Positions 1 through 9,399 of a DNA stretch of 64,000 bases are shown piece after piece; the stretch's first letter is position 1; every line of letters begins with the position of its first letter. The stretch is taken from assembly GCA_015689645.1 (NCBI GenBank), contig WVSM01000007.1:62001-126000 (forward strand). Direction: 5' to 3'. Both the position numbers and the translations under genes were made by a program. This DNA comes from Rhodobacterales bacterium HKCCE4037 (GTDB lineage: Bacteria > Pseudomonadota > Alphaproteobacteria > Rhodobacterales > Rhodobacteraceae). The notes under the pieces are model-generated. The model searched no databases, had not been told where the DNA came from, and saw only the letters and a list, made by a program, of their open reading frames with translations.

Positions 1-541
1 TCCCCTGCTCGGAGCTTTCGACCACTTCGAAGCCCCCGAGACCGAAGGCATCGGCCTCGATCATGTCCATGATCAGGCGGTTGCCGTCATTGCCCGGCTC
101 GATGCCGTAGATCTGCGCGTCCAGCTCGTCGATGGCGGTCGCAATGGTGCCGAAATCGACGATGCCCAACTCGGCCCCGGCGGCGTTGGTCGCAAGCGTG
201 TATTTCGCGCCTTCAAGGTTGGCGCGCACGGTGTCGACGGTGCCGGCCTCGCGATAGGGGGCGATGTCGGCCTCCATCGTGGGCATCCAGTTGCCGAGGA
301 AGACGTCGACGTCGCCTTCGGCGAGCGAGGTGTAGGTCACCGGGACCGACAGGACGAGGATCTCGGTCTCGTAGCCCAGCGCTTCGAGCACGACTGTGGT
401 GGCCGCCGTGGTGGCGGTGATGTCCGTCCAGCCCACGTCGGAGAAGGTCACGGTGCCGCATTCGGCATCTTGCGCCATGGCGCTGCCCGCGCTGACGGCA
501 AGCGCAAGGGCGCTGACGGCTGTTTTCTTCATGAAAGTCAT
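1..541 (-). CDS. choX: Choline ABC transporter substrate-binding protein, 3'-truncated at window edge
   Basis: About 180 codons are visible; the C-terminus lies beyond the left edge. The N-terminus is a typical Sec signal (MTFMKKTAVS followed by an Ala-rich core ending SAMA), with the mature chain starting QDAECG. The downstream sequence (TFSDVGWTDI, FLGNWMPTME) resembles the OpuAC/ChoX family of periplasmic choline and betaine binders. The start at 541 has an AGGGAG ribosome site 6 nt upstream; an in-frame ATG at 532 is the alternative. It diverges from betI across an 85-bp gap with a BetI-type palindrome, so it is probably induced by choline with betICBA. ATPase and permease genes would be expected further left. 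Substrate is inferred from family and context. Confidence 0.85.
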   Translation of the reverse strand, partial: MTFMKKTAVSALALAVSAGSAMAQDAECGTVTFSDVGWTDITATTAATTVVLEALGYETEILVLSVPVTYTSLAEGDVDVFLGNWMPTMEADIAPYREAGTVDTVRANLEGAKYTLATNAAGAELGIVDFGTIATAIDELDAQIYGIEPGNDGNRLIMDMIEADAFGLGGFEVVESSEQG

Positions 542-571
542 CTGGATCTCCCTGTCATTGATCGTTTGTTG

Positions 572-585
572 ATTGACCAGTCAAT
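572..585. promoter_or_regulatory. Probable BetI operator in the choX-betI divergent promoter
   Basis: ATTGAC-CA-GTCAAT is a perfect 6-bp inverted repeat in the 85-bp gap, 31 bp from the choX start and 41 bp from the betI start. TetR-type BetI repressors bind such TTGA/TCAA palindromes next to bet genes and release them when choline is present. Binding by this BetI is inferred. Confidence 0.6.
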
Positions 586-626
586 TAAAATCGGTTTTCT
601 GGGGCAGACGCAACAGGAGACGCGAC

Positions 627-1196
627 ATGCCCCGCACGGGAATGATGGCTATACGGAAAGACGCACTTGTCAACGCGACGATTAGCGAGATCGGGCGCGC
701 CGGGACGCTGGACGTGACCATGGGACAGATCGCGAAAAGCGCGGGCGTGTCGAGTGCGCTGGCCCATCATTACTTCGGATCGAAGGACGATCTGCTGCTG
801 GCCGCGATGCGCCGGGTGCTGACCCAGTTCGGCGCGGAAACCCAGGTTTTGCTGGGCAAGGCGGATACGCCTCGCGCGCGCCTCAGTGCCATCGTGGCCG
901 CCAGTTTCGGGCCGCAGAACTTCCGCGACGAGGTCGTTTCGGCCTGGCTGAATTTCTACGTGATGGCGCAGACCCAGCCGCAGGCCGCACGGCTTCTGCG
1001 GGTCTACCAGGGGCGGCTGAAATCCAACCTGACCCATGCGCTCCGGCCGCTCTGCCCGGACCCGACGCAGGTGGCGGCAACGGCGGCGGCGCTGATCGAC
1101 GGGCTTTACATCCACGCCCTGAGCGGACCCGGCGCGCCCGACGCGGATGCCGCCATCGCGACGGTCGAAGCCTATCTTGACGGGGTGACCCAATGA
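627..1196 (+). CDS. betI: TetR-family choline-responsive repressor BetI
   Basis: 189 residues, normal for BetI. The N-terminus MPRTGMMAIRKDALVNAT matches the BetI pattern, and a TetR helix-turn-helix spans about residues 29-50 (VTMGQIAKSAGVSSALAHHY). The C-terminal half is the ligand domain expected to sense choline. The ATG at 627 has AGGAGA 6 nt upstream. A longer TTG start at 573 would put coding sequence over the operator and is rejected. Its stop overlaps the betC start by 4 bp, so repressor and enzymes are translationally coupled. Confidence 0.92.
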   Translation: MPRTGMMAIRKDALVNATISEIGRAGTLDVTMGQIAKSAGVSSALAHHYFGSKDDLLLAAMRRVLTQFGAETQVLLGKADTPRARLSAIVAASFGPQNFRDEVVSAWLNFYVMAQTQPQAARLLRVYQGRLKSNLTHALRPLCPDPTQVAATAAALIDGLYIHALSGPGAPDADAAIATVEAYLDGVTQ

Positions 1197-2701
1197 ACAA
1201 GCCCAATATCCTGATCCTGATGGTGGACCAGCTGAACGGGACGTTGTTCCCCGATGGCCCAGCGGACTGGCTCCATGCGCCGAACCTCAAGGCACTGGCC
1301 GAGCGGTCGACGCGGTTCGCCAATGCCTACACCGCCTCGCCCCTCTGCGCGCCGGGCCGGGCGAGCTTCATGTCGGGCCTCCTGCCCTCGCGCACCGGGG
1401 TCTATGACAATGCCGCCGAATTCCCCTCGAGCGTGCCGACCTACGCGCATCACCTGCGCCGGGCGGGCTATTACACCGGCCTCTCGGGCAAGATGCATTT
1501 CGTGGGCCCGGACCAGCTTCACGGCTTCGAGGAACGGCTGACGACCGACATCTACCCCGCCGATTTCGGCTGGACCCCTGATTACCGCAAACCGGGCGAG
1601 CGGATCGACTGGTGGTATCACAACATGGGGTCAGTGACCGGCGCGGGCGTGGCCGAGATCACCAACCAGATGGAATATGACGACGACGTCGCCCATCACG
1701 CCGAGCAGAAGCTTTACGACCTGTCGCGCGGCCATGATGAGCGTCCGTGGTGCCTGACCGTCAGCTTCACGCATCCCCATGACCCTTACGTGGCGCGCAA
1801 GCGGTTCTGGGACATGTACGAGGATTGCGAGCACCTTCTGCCGGAGGTGGGCGATCTGGGGTATGACGCACAAGACCCTCATTCCAAACGGATTTTCGAT
1901 GCGAATGACTGGCGGTCCTTCGATATTTCCGAAGAGGATATCAAGCGGTCGCGCCGGGCGTATTTCGCCAACATCTCCTACCTCGACGAGAAGATCGGCG
2001 GGATCCTCGATGTGCTGGAGCGCACGCGGCAGGAGGCGGTGATCGTCTTCGTCTCGGACCATGGCGACATGCTGGGCGAGCGCGGGCTGTGGTTCAAGAT
2101 GTGCTTCTACGAAGGGTCTTCGCGCGTGCCGCTAATGATCTCGGCCCCGGGGATGGAGCCGGGGCTGGTGGCGGCGCCGGTCTCCACCATCGACGTCTGC
2201 CCGACGCTCTGCGATCTCGCCGGGGTCGACATGGGCGCGGTGATGCCGTGGGTCGAGGGCGAAAGCCTCGCGCCGCTGGGCACAGGAGCGGAACGCGCCT
2301 CGCCCGTGGCGATGGAGTACGCGGCGGAGGCGTCCTATTCGCCGCTGGTGGCGCTGCGGCACGGGCGCTGGAAATACACCAACTGCGCCATCGACCCCGA
2401 GCAATTGTTCGACCTGGAGGCCGATCCGAAGGAGCTGGAGAACCGCGCCGAGGATCCCGGTTGCGCCGAGGTGCTGGAGACCTTCCGCATCACCGCCGCC
2501 GCCCGCTGGGACCTCGAACGCTTCGACGCGGATGTTCGGCAAAGCCAGGCCTGCCGCTGGGTCGTCTACGAGGCCTTGCGCAACGGGGCCTATTACCCGT
2601 GGGATTTCCAGCCCCTGCGCGATGCCTCCAACCGCTACATGCGCAACCACATGGACCTCAACGAGGTCGAGGAAAATCAACGGTTTCCCCGAGGCGAGTA
2701 G
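1193..2701 (+). CDS. betC: Choline-sulfatase
   Basis: 502 residues. Hydrolyses choline-O-sulfate to choline and sulfate in the cytoplasm, feeding the betaine pathway. The sulfatase signature C-x-P-x-R is present as Cys52-Ala-Pro-Gly-Arg56; Cys52 is the residue converted to formylglycine. An N-terminal metal-binding segment (ILMVDQLN) and the later FVSDHGDMLGE metal motif are both present. The C-terminus (AYYPWDFQP, RNHMDLNEVEE) is the tail specific to choline-sulfatases rather than arylsulfatases. It starts inside the betI stop codon and precedes betB by 26 bp. No signal peptide is visible. Confidence 0.95.
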   Translation: MNKPNILILMVDQLNGTLFPDGPADWLHAPNLKALAERSTRFANAYTASPLCAPGRASFMSGLLPSRTGVYDNAAEFPSSVPTYAHHLRRAGYYTGLSGKMHFVGPDQLHGFEERLTTDIYPADFGWTPDYRKPGERIDWWYHNMGSVTGAGVAEITNQMEYDDDVAHHAEQKLYDLSRGHDERPWCLTVSFTHPHDPYVARKRFWDMYEDCEHLLPEVGDLGYDAQDPHSKRIFDANDWRSFDISEEDIKRSRRAYFANISYLDEKIGGILDVLERTRQEAVIVFVSDHGDMLGERGLWFKMCFYEGSSRVPLMISAPGMEPGLVAAPVSTIDVCPTLCDLAGVDMGAVMPWVEGESLAPLGTGAERASPVAMEYAAEASYSPLVALRHGRWKYTNCAIDPEQLFDLEADPKELENRAEDPGCAEVLETFRITAAARWDLERFDADVRQSQACRWVVYEALRNGAYYPWDFQPLRDASNRYMRNHMDLNEVEENQRFPRGE

Positions 2702-2727
2702 CCTCAAAAGTAAAGAAGGGGTGAAGG

Positions 2728-4173
2728 ATGCAGCCCACAGCGTCTCATTTCGTGAACGGTGCCTATTTGGAAGACACCGACGGCACGCGGATGCCGGTGA
2801 TCTTTCCCGCGACGGGCGAGGAAATCGCCGTGGTGCACGCGGCAACCCCTGCCGTGGTGGAGGCGGCCCTTGCTGCGGCTGCGGCAGCGCAGAAGGACTG
2901 GGCCGCGCTGATGCCGGTGGAGCGCGGCCGCGTACTGCGGCGGGCGGCGGACATCATGCGGGATCGCAACCGCGAGCTTTCGGAGCTGGAAACGCTGGAC
3001 ACCGGCAAGCCGATCCAGGAAACGCTGGTGGCCGATGCGACCTCCGCCGCCGATGCGCTGGAATATTTCGGCGGGTTGGCCGCGACGCTGACCGGTGAGC
3101 ATGTGCCCCTGGGCGGTGACTGGGCCTACACGATGCGGGTGCCCTTGGGCGTCTGCGTGGGGATCGGGGCGTGGAACTACCCCACCCAGATCGCCGCGTG
3201 GAAAGGCGCGCCGGCGCTGGCCTGCGGCAACGCGATGATCTTCAAACCGTCTGAACAGACGCCGCTATGTGCCCTGAAAGTCGCGGAAATCCTGGTCGAG
3301 GCCGGGGCGCCCCCGGGCGTGTTCAACGTGGTGCAGGGCGCGGGCGACGTGGGGCGCGCACTGGTCGAAGATGCGCGGACGGCCAAGGTCTCGCTCACAG
3401 GCTCCGCGCCGACCGGCAAAAAGGTTTACGCGGCGGCGGCGGCGCAGATGAAACACGCAACGATGGAATTGGGCGGCAAGTCGCCCCTGATCATCTTCGA
3501 CGATGCGGATCTGGAAAGCGCGGTTTCGGCCGCAATCAACGCGAATTTCTACGCGTCCGGGCAGGTCTGTTCGAATGGAACGCGGGTCTTCGTGCAGGGC
3601 GGGATCAAGGAGGCGTTCCTGGAGCGGCTGGCGGAGCGGACCGCCAAGGCCGTCATTGGCGACCCGCGAGATGAGGCCACGAATTTCGGCCCGATGGTGA
3701 GTGAAGATCAGCTCTCAATTACCTGTTCCTACATCGAAAAAGGCATCTCCGAAGGCGCGCGGCTGGTTCATGGCGGCAAGCGGCTGGACGGAGCCGGCTG
3801 GTTCATCGAGCCGACGATCTTTGCCGATGTGACCGACGACATGACCATCGCGCGGGAGGAGATTTTCGGGCCCGTCATGTCGGTGCTCGACTTCGACACC
3901 GAGGAAGAGGTCATCGCGCGCGCCAACGACACCGATCTGGGCCTGTCAGGCGCCGTTTTCACCGCCGATCTGACCCGCGCGCACCGGGTGGTTCATGCCA
4001 TCGACGCAGGTTCCGTCTGGATCAACCAGTACAACCTGACCCCCGTCGAAGTGCCCTTCGGCGGCATGAAGGGCTCGGGCGTGGGGCGCGAGAATTCGAA
4101 GGCCGCGATCGAACATTACAGCCAACTCAAGACCGTATACGTCGGCATGTCCCCGGTGGAGGCCGCGTTCTGA
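2728..4173 (+). CDS. betB: Betaine-aldehyde dehydrogenase
   Basis: 481 residues, the usual BetB length. Oxidises betaine aldehyde to glycine betaine with NAD(P)+. The aldehyde dehydrogenase landmarks are in order: WNYP around residues 149-152, the general base in MELGGKSP (Glu247), and the nucleophile in [11 protein letters not shown] (Cys281). The C-terminal [14 protein letters not shown] segment is usual for BetB. An AAGG-type ribosome site precedes the ATG. The stop overlaps the betA start (TGATG), giving the order betI-betC-betB-betA, known from rhizobia and roseobacters. Confidence 0.96.
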   Translation: MQPTASHFVNGAYLEDTDGTRMPVIFPATGEEIAVVHAATPAVVEAALAAAAAAQKDWAALMPVERGRVLRRAADIMRDRNRELSELETLDTGKPIQETLVADATSAADALEYFGGLAATLTGEHVPLGGDWAYTMRVPLGVCVGIGAWNYPTQIAAWKGAPALACGNAMIFKPSEQTPLCALKVAEILVEAGAPPGVFNVVQGAGDVGRALVEDARTAKVSLTGSAPTGKKVYAAAAAQMKHATMELGGKSPLIIFDDADLESAVSAAINANFYASGQVCSNGTRVFVQGGIKEAFLERLAERTAKAVIGDPRDEATNFGPMVSEDQLSITCSYIEKGISEGARLVHGGKRLDGAGWFIEPTIFADVTDDMTIAREEIFGPVMSVLDFDTEEEVIARANDTDLGLSGAVFTADLTRAHRVVHAIDAGSVWINQYNLTPVEVPFGGMKGSGVGRENSKAAIEHYSQLKTVYVGMSPVEAAF

Positions 4174-5855
4174 TGGTTAACACGATGGAAGCCGACTACA
4201 TCGTTGTCGGAGCGGGATCAGCCGGTTGCGCGATGGCCTTCAGGTTAACGGAGGCCGGGAAATCCGTCCTCGTGATCGAACATGGCGGCAGCGATTGGGG
4301 GCCGTTCATCAACATGCCCGCGGCGCTCTCCTACCCGATGGGGATGAAGCGTTACGACTGGGGCTACGTGACCGAGCCCGAGCCGCATATGGACAACCGG
4401 GTGATGGCTTGCCCGCGTGGCAAGGTGATCGGCGGGTCATCCTCGATCAACGGAATGATCTACGTGCGCGGCCATGCGCGCGACTTCGACACCTGGGCCG
4501 AGATGGGGGCGGAGGGCTGGTCCTACGCGGACGTGCTGCCCTATTTCAAACGGGCCGAGACATGGCATGGCGATGCGGGCGACCCCGCGTACCGTGGCCA
4601 TGATGGCCCGATGCACATCACCCGAGGCGGACGGAAAAACCCGCTTTTTCAGGCGTTTATCGAGTCCGGCACGGCGGCGGGTTACGGCGCGACCGACGAT
4701 TACAACGGCTACCGGCAGGAAGGCTTCGGCGCATTCGAGATGAGCGTCTGGCAAGGCAAGCGCTGGTCGGCGGCGTCGGCCTACCTGAAGCCCGCGCTGC
4801 AACGTCCGAACTGCGCGATGGTCAACGGCCTCGTCGAAAAGGTCGAGATCGAGGAGGGCCGCGCCGTCGGCGTGCGGCTGGTCGACGGCCGGGTGATCCG
4901 GGCGCGCGCCGAAGTGGTGCTGGCCGCCGGTTCGATCAATTCGCCTAAAATTCTAATGATGAGTGGAATTGGACCCGCCAAGCATCTGGCAGAGCACGGA
5001 ATTTCCGTCGTCGCGGACCGGGTGGGCGTGGGGCAAAACCTCCAGGACCACCTGGAACTCTACGTGCAATACGCGGCCTCGCAGCCGGTTTCCATCGCGC
5101 CCTATTGGTCGCTATGGGGCAAGGCCTTTGTCGGGGCGCAATGGCTCACCACCAAGACCGGGCTCGGGGCCACGAACAATTTCGAGGCCTGCGGTTTCAT
5201 CCGCTCGAACAAGGGCGTGGAATACCCTGATATTCAATATCATTTCCTGCCCATCGCGATCCGCTACGACGGCACGATGCCCCCCGGTGGCCATGGGTTC
5301 CAGGCCCATGTCGGGCCGATGCGCTCCCCCTCGCGCGGGGATGTCACCCTGCGCTCGGCCAATCCGCTGGACGCGCCGCGCATCCGGTTCAACTACATGT
5401 CGACCGAACAGGATTGGCTGGATTTCCGCCGCGCGATCCGCCTCACGCGGGAGATTTTCGAGACCCACCCGATTGCCGGCTACGTGGATCACGAGATCCA
5501 GCCGGGCGCCGAGGCGCAATCGGATGAATCCCTCGACACGGTGATCCGCGAACACGCGGAATCGGCCTATCACCCCTGTGGCACCGCCCGGATGGGCCGA
5601 CCGGATGACGCGGGCGCGGTGGTCGACCCGCTCAACCGTGTGATCGGGGTGGATGGGCTTCGGCTTGCGGATTCCTCGATTTTCCCATTGATTCCGAATG
5701 GTAACCTGAACGCCCCGTCGATCATGGTCGGGGAAAAGGCTGCCGATCACATCCTGGGCCGAAGCCTTCCGGCAGAAAACCTGGAGCCGTGGATCGCCCC
5801 CGATTGGCAAAACGCCCAACGCGAGAGGGAGGCTGTCGCGCAAGCGGCGGAATAG
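4173..5855 (+). CDS. betA: Choline dehydrogenase (GMC flavoprotein)
   Basis: 560 residues. Oxidises choline to betaine aldehyde, donating electrons to the respiratory chain at the membrane. The FAD-binding fingerprint VVGAGSAG lies near residues 11-18. The GMC C-terminal active site is present: [10 protein letters not shown] with His467 and PNGNLNAPS with Asn511, a normal His-Asn spacing. The start at 4173 overlaps the betB stop and has GGTGGAGG 10 nt upstream; Met at 4185 (MEADYIVV) fits homologous N-termini equally well, so the first four residues are uncertain. Last gene of the bet operon. Confidence 0.95.
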   Translation: MVNTMEADYIVVGAGSAGCAMAFRLTEAGKSVLVIEHGGSDWGPFINMPAALSYPMGMKRYDWGYVTEPEPHMDNRVMACPRGKVIGGSSSINGMIYVRGHARDFDTWAEMGAEGWSYADVLPYFKRAETWHGDAGDPAYRGHDGPMHITRGGRKNPLFQAFIESGTAAGYGATDDYNGYRQEGFGAFEMSVWQGKRWSAASAYLKPALQRPNCAMVNGLVEKVEIEEGRAVGVRLVDGRVIRARAEVVLAAGSINSPKILMMSGIGPAKHLAEHGISVVADRVGVGQNLQDHLELYVQYAASQPVSIAPYWSLWGKAFVGAQWLTTKTGLGATNNFEACGFIRSNKGVEYPDIQYHFLPIAIRYDGTMPPGGHGFQAHVGPMRSPSRGDVTLRSANPLDAPRIRFNYMSTEQDWLDFRRAIRLTREIFETHPIAGYVDHEIQPGAEAQSDESLDTVIREHAESAYHPCGTARMGRPDDAGAVVDPLNRVIGVDGLRLADSSIFPLIPNGNLNAPSIMVGEKAADHILGRSLPAENLEPWIAPDWQNAQREREAVAQAAE

Positions 5856-5946
5856 TTCAACCGTTGAGCAAACGCAGCGGGTCCGTTTCGGCTGGCCCGG
5901 CGCGAGCTTGCATCCTAGGGTCGGCACGATGACACGAGGTGCCCTA

Positions 5947-7326
5947 ATGCAGCCGCTTGCCCGGCCCCTGACCTTTTTCAAGGCCTACGATATTCGTGGG
6001 CGGCTGGACGAGGACCTGACGGACCCCAATGCGGAGCGCGTGGGGCGTGCGTTTGCCGAGGGTCTCGGGGCACGACGCGTGGTCTTGGCGCGCGACGTGC
6101 GCCCGTCGTCGCGCGGTCTTTCGCAGGCCGTCGCGCGGGGCCTGATGGCCGCCGGGGCGGAGGTTCTGGATCTCGGGCTTGCGGGCACGGAAGAGATGTA
6201 TTTCGCCGTGTCACACCTCGGTGCGGATGGCGGGATCTGCGTGACGGCGTCGCACAATCCGATCGAATACAACGGGATGAAAATGGTCGGCGCGGGCTCT
6301 GCCCCGTTGGGCGCGGAAAGCGGCCTGGCCGAGATCAAGGCGCTGGCCGAGCGCGGAGATTTCGCGGACGCGCGCGGCGGTGGACGGGTGGTCGATTCGT
6401 CGGGAACGCGGTCCGATTACGTGGAATGCGTGGCCGGGTTCGCGTCGGCGGCATCCCTCAAGCCTCTGAAAATACTCGTGAATGCCGGGAACGGCGCGGC
6501 AGGGCCAACGTTCGATGCCTTGGCAGGGCGGCTCCGCGCGAACGGTGTTCCGTGGGACTTCGTGCGCTTGCACCACGCGCCCGATGGCACTTTCCCGAAC
6601 GGCATCCCGAACCCGATGCTGGAGGAGAACCAGCCTGCGACGGCCGCGATGGTGCGGCAGGCCGGGGCCGACATGGGCGTCGCCTGGGACGGGGATTTCG
6701 ACCGCTGCTTCTTCTTCGATCACGAGGGGACGTTCATCCCCGGCGAATATGTCGTCAGCCTGCTTGCCGAGGCGTTTCTGGAGAAGGAGCCGGGTGCGAC
6801 GATCGTGCAGGAGCCGCGTGTGATCTGGTGCACGCGCGACGTGGTCGAGCGCGCCGGCGGGCGCGTGGTCCTGTCGAAATGCGGGCACACCAACATCAAG
6901 CGGGTGCTGCGCGCGGAGGGTGCGGTCTATGGCGGCGAAATGTCGGCGCATCATTATTTTCGCGACTTCTTCCACTGCGACAGCGGGATGATCCCGTGGT
7001 TGCTGGTGGGCGAATTGATGGGTCGGCGGGGCGCCACGCTGAAGGACCTGGTGGCCGGGCGGCGGGCGGCGTTTCCGTCATCGGGCGAGATCAATTTCCG
7101 TGTCCCGGATGCGGAGGCGGCGATGGCGCGGGTGGAGAAAGACTACGGCAGCCGGGCGTTGGAGCGCGACGATGTCGACGGGTTGAGCCTGAGCTTCGGC
7201 GATTGGAGGTTCAACCTGCGGATGTCGAACACGGAGCCGCTCCTGCGGCTCAATGTCGAGGCAAAAGACAGCCCTGAGCGTGTGAGAACGGCGGTTGCCG
7301 CGCTGAGGGCGCTGATCGAGAAATGA
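5947..7326 (+). CDS. Phosphomannomutase/phosphoglucomutase
   Basis: 459 residues, typical for the alpha-D-phosphohexomutase family (ManB/AlgC type). Interconverts hexose 6- and 1-phosphates for sugar-nucleotide synthesis. All family motifs are present: phosphoserine loop VTASHNP (Ser102), Mg site DGDFDR (248-253), sugar loop GGEMSAHHYF, and the C-terminal phosphate loop NTEPLLRLN. The ATG at 5947 has GAGGT 7 nt upstream; earlier in-frame starts at 5908 and 5929 are less likely. It is same-strand with betA but 91 bp downstream. Mannose versus glucose preference cannot be read from the sequence. It may supply precursors to the glycosyltransferase cassette at 8.6 kb. Confidence 0.9.
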   Translation: MQPLARPLTFFKAYDIRGRLDEDLTDPNAERVGRAFAEGLGARRVVLARDVRPSSRGLSQAVARGLMAAGAEVLDLGLAGTEEMYFAVSHLGADGGICVTASHNPIEYNGMKMVGAGSAPLGAESGLAEIKALAERGDFADARGGGRVVDSSGTRSDYVECVAGFASAASLKPLKILVNAGNGAAGPTFDALAGRLRANGVPWDFVRLHHAPDGTFPNGIPNPMLEENQPATAAMVRQAGADMGVAWDGDFDRCFFFDHEGTFIPGEYVVSLLAEAFLEKEPGATIVQEPRVIWCTRDVVERAGGRVVLSKCGHTNIKRVLRAEGAVYGGEMSAHHYFRDFFHCDSGMIPWLLVGELMGRRGATLKDLVAGRRAAFPSSGEINFRVPDAEAAMARVEKDYGSRALERDDVDGLSLSFGDWRFNLRMSNTEPLLRLNVEAKDSPERVRTAVAALRALIEK

Positions 7327-7657
7327 ATGTTGCAAATAGATAATGATGAGCAGGTTCGTGCCGTACTTTGCGACATTTAATGCATCTTATAGACAAGTAA
7401 TTCTGAACGCTTTCTACGCGGAAAAGCATCTTATCCACAAGCTTATCCACAGATGTCCCGTGCCGTGATCTTGGTCGGGCCCACTTGTCCGGTGGCGAGG
7501 ACTGCCAAGACACGCGGGTGGTGTCTTCCGCAAGCGTCGAAGAAATGCCGCCGACATCCCTGTGGGCCGTTGCGTTCGCATGCCTGTTCCAACAGGGTGC
7601 GGGATATGCGGCGGTGCGCCGCCCTGCCCTTCGACCGACACGATCAGGAGAGACCAC
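7327..7657. other. 331-bp gene-free, partly AT-rich gap with DnaA-type boxes
   Basis: No plausible gene. The first about 125 bp (7327-7451) are clearly more AT-rich than the surrounding coding DNA and carry two perfect DnaA-type 9-mers plus a degenerate third. The remainder (7452-7640) is GC-rich leader sequence of the next gene with a small hairpin (GGCGG-TGCG-CCGCC) near 7601-7622. The promoter of the DapA-family gene is probably here, but no convincing -35/-10 pair was identified. Confidence 0.55.
7382..7451 (+). promoter_or_regulatory. DnaA-box cluster (two perfect TTATCCACA plus one degenerate copy)
   Basis: TTATCCACA occurs at 7431-7439 and 7443-7451, same strand, 12 bp apart. A related 9-mer TTATAGACA lies at 7387-7395. 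The 16-mers at 7382-7397 and 7426-7441 share 14 of 16 positions (GCATCTTAT, two variable bases, ACAAG), so the outer pair is a 44-bp direct repeat. The perfect boxes match the strong DnaA consensus. No replication gene is adjacent, so origin function is not claimed. Confidence 0.55.
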
Positions 7658-8569
7658 ATGCTCGATGCCAGCGCCGCCGGCGTCTTCACCATCGCCGCCA
7701 CGCCATTCCTGCCGGACGGCGCCCTGGACCTTGAGAGCATCGACCGCATGGTCGACTTCTACGCCGAGCGTGGGGCGAACGGCCTAACGATCCTGGGGAT
7801 CATGGGGGAAGCCGGGGAACTGACGCCGGACGAATCCGAGGCGGTGATCAAACGTGTGGCGGCGCGGACGGACCTGCCGGTGATCGTGGGCGTGTCGGCG
7901 CCGCGGATGGAGGCGATCGGCCGCATGGCGGAGATCGCGATGGAGAACGGTGCCGCAGGGGTCATGGTGGCTCCGCAGGCCCCCTCCCAGACCGAAGCGC
8001 AGACGCGCGACTATTTCCAGGACGTCGCCAAGGTGCTGGGTGACACGCCCTGGGTGCTGCAGGATTTTCCGCTGGTCACGAAAGTGTCGATCCAGACGGC
8101 GACCCTGCTGGAGATCTTCGAGACCTGCCCGAATTGCGTGATGCTCAAGCACGAGGATTGGCCGGGGCTGGAAAAGATCGCCGATCTGCGGAAGGCCGAG
8201 GCAGACGGGGCGCGGCGCGTGTCTATCCTGTGCGGCAACGGCGGGCAATTCCTGCCGGAGGAAATGGGCCGCGGCGCCGACGGGGCGATGACGGGTTTCG
8301 CCTTTCCCGAGATGATGCGCGACGTCGTAAGCCTCTGGAACAGCGGGGAAACCGACCGCGCCCAGGACGTGTTCGACGCCTATCTGCCGCTGGTGCGGTA
8401 TGAATGTCAGCCGGGCCTCGGGCTGGCAGCGCGCAAGTACATCCTCGCGCGGCGCGGTGCGATCGCCAATCCGACCGCGCGCAAGGCGGGCGCAAGCCTG
8501 AGCCCGGCCGCGATGGCGGAGATCGACCGGCTGATCGCCCGGCAGGAGGCGCGGCTCGCCAGCCTCTAG
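7658..8569 (+). CDS. Dihydrodipicolinate synthase (DapA) family lyase
   Basis: 303 residues, a TIM-barrel class I aldolase of the DapA/NanA superfamily. The Schiff-base lysine is in CVMLKHED (Lys164) and the pyruvate-binding loop is GIMGEAGE (48-55). The catalytic tyrosine usual in DapA (YNxPxRT) is absent; the equivalent segment reads LQDFPLVT, so lysine biosynthesis is unlikely and a different aldolase or dehydratase reaction is probable. The ATG at 7658 has AGGAGA 6 nt upstream; an in-frame extension to 7562 is unsupported. It stands alone and gives no pathway clue. Confidence 0.8.
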   Translation: MLDASAAGVFTIAATPFLPDGALDLESIDRMVDFYAERGANGLTILGIMGEAGELTPDESEAVIKRVAARTDLPVIVGVSAPRMEAIGRMAEIAMENGAAGVMVAPQAPSQTEAQTRDYFQDVAKVLGDTPWVLQDFPLVTKVSIQTATLLEIFETCPNCVMLKHEDWPGLEKIADLRKAEADGARRVSILCGNGGQFLPEEMGRGADGAMTGFAFPEMMRDVVSLWNSGETDRAQDVFDAYLPLVRYECQPGLGLAARKYILARRGAIANPTARKAGASLSPAAMAEIDRLIARQEARLASL

Positions 8570-8645
8570 CCCTCCGGTCCTGCCCCCCCTTTCGGAAGCC
8601 GCATGATTGGCCTAAAGCCCTTGGGACTGTCGCAAGGACCGCCCG

Positions 8646-9398
8646 ATGACCGCGCCGCGTTTTACAATCGTGATCCCCATGCTGAATGAGGCCGAGACCG
8701 TGCCGCATCTGCTGGGCGGCTGCGTGGCGGCGGCCGATCCACTCGGGCCTTACGAGATCTGCGTGACGAACGACGGCTCGACCGACGACACCGATGCCGC
8801 CCTGCGCGCCTTCCGCGACGCGCATCCGCAAGCGAACCTGACGATCCTGACCCATCCGAAACCGGCCGGCCAGTCGGCGGCGGTGCATTCCGCGGTTCGC
8901 GCCGCGCGCGCGCCGGTCATCGGGATGCTGGACGGCGACGGGCAGAACCCGCCCGAGGAATTGCCGAAGCTGCTGGAGGTCCTGCTGGACGGGCCGGAAA
9001 CCCTCGGTCTTGTCGCCGGGCAGCGGGTGAAACGCGACGACCCGCCCGCCAAACGCATCGCGTCGAAGGCCGCCAACGCCCTGCGCAAGGCGATGCTGAA
9101 GGACGGCACACGCGACACCGGCTGCGGGCTGAAGGCGTTCCGGCGCGATGCCTTCCTCGCCCTGCCCTATTTCAACCACATGCACCGCTACCTGCCCGCG
9201 CTGTTCCAGCGCGACGGCTGGCAGGTCGCCCACGTCGACGTCGCCCACAAGCCGCGCGTCGCGGGCGCATCGAAATACACCAACCTGGGCCGCGCCATCG
9301 TCGGCGCATGGGACCTTCTGGGCGTCGCCTGGCTGATCAAACGCAAGCGCGTGGTCACGCCGTCCGAGGTGCGGGTCGACAGGGGCGAGGCACGTTAG
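8646..9398 (+). CDS. Family 2 glycosyltransferase, dolichol-phosphate mannosyltransferase-like
   Basis: 250 residues. GT2 fold with the nucleotide-sugar motif VTNDGSTDDT near residues 38-47 and the metal site MLDGDGQNPPEE near 97-108. Homologous enzymes (DPM1, ArnC types) move a sugar from a nucleotide donor onto a polyprenyl phosphate at the inner face of the cytoplasmic membrane. It lacks the two C-terminal membrane helices seen in ArnC, so it resembles soluble DPM1. The next gene starts one base after its stop and an ArnT-like transferase follows, so a lipid-linked sugar donor for lipid A or cell-surface glycan is inferred. Confidence 0.85.
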   Translation: MTAPRFTIVIPMLNEAETVPHLLGGCVAAADPLGPYEICVTNDGSTDDTDAALRAFRDAHPQANLTILTHPKPAGQSAAVHSAVRAARAPVIGMLDGDGQNPPEELPKLLEVLLDGPETLGLVAGQRVKRDDPPAKRIASKAANALRKAMLKDGTRDTGCGLKAFRRDAFLALPYFNHMHRYLPALFQRDGWQVAHVDVAHKPRVAGASKYTNLGRAIVGAWDLLGVAWLIKRKRVVTPSEVRVDRGEAR

Positions 9399-9399
9399 A

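Noticed and set aside
573-626. TTG start at 573 for betI
   Set aside because: Would begin inside the probable BetI operator and add 18 basic residues absent from the BetI pattern; ATG 627 has a good ribosome site.
7382-7451. Definite chromosomal origin (oriC)
   Set aside because: Only two perfect boxes, no dnaA, hemE, parAB or repABC nearby; kept as a DnaA-box cluster only.
7658-8569. Lysine-biosynthetic dapA
   Set aside because: The essential tyrosine motif is missing and no lysine or cell-wall gene is adjacent; the same holds for the paralog at 30703-31656.
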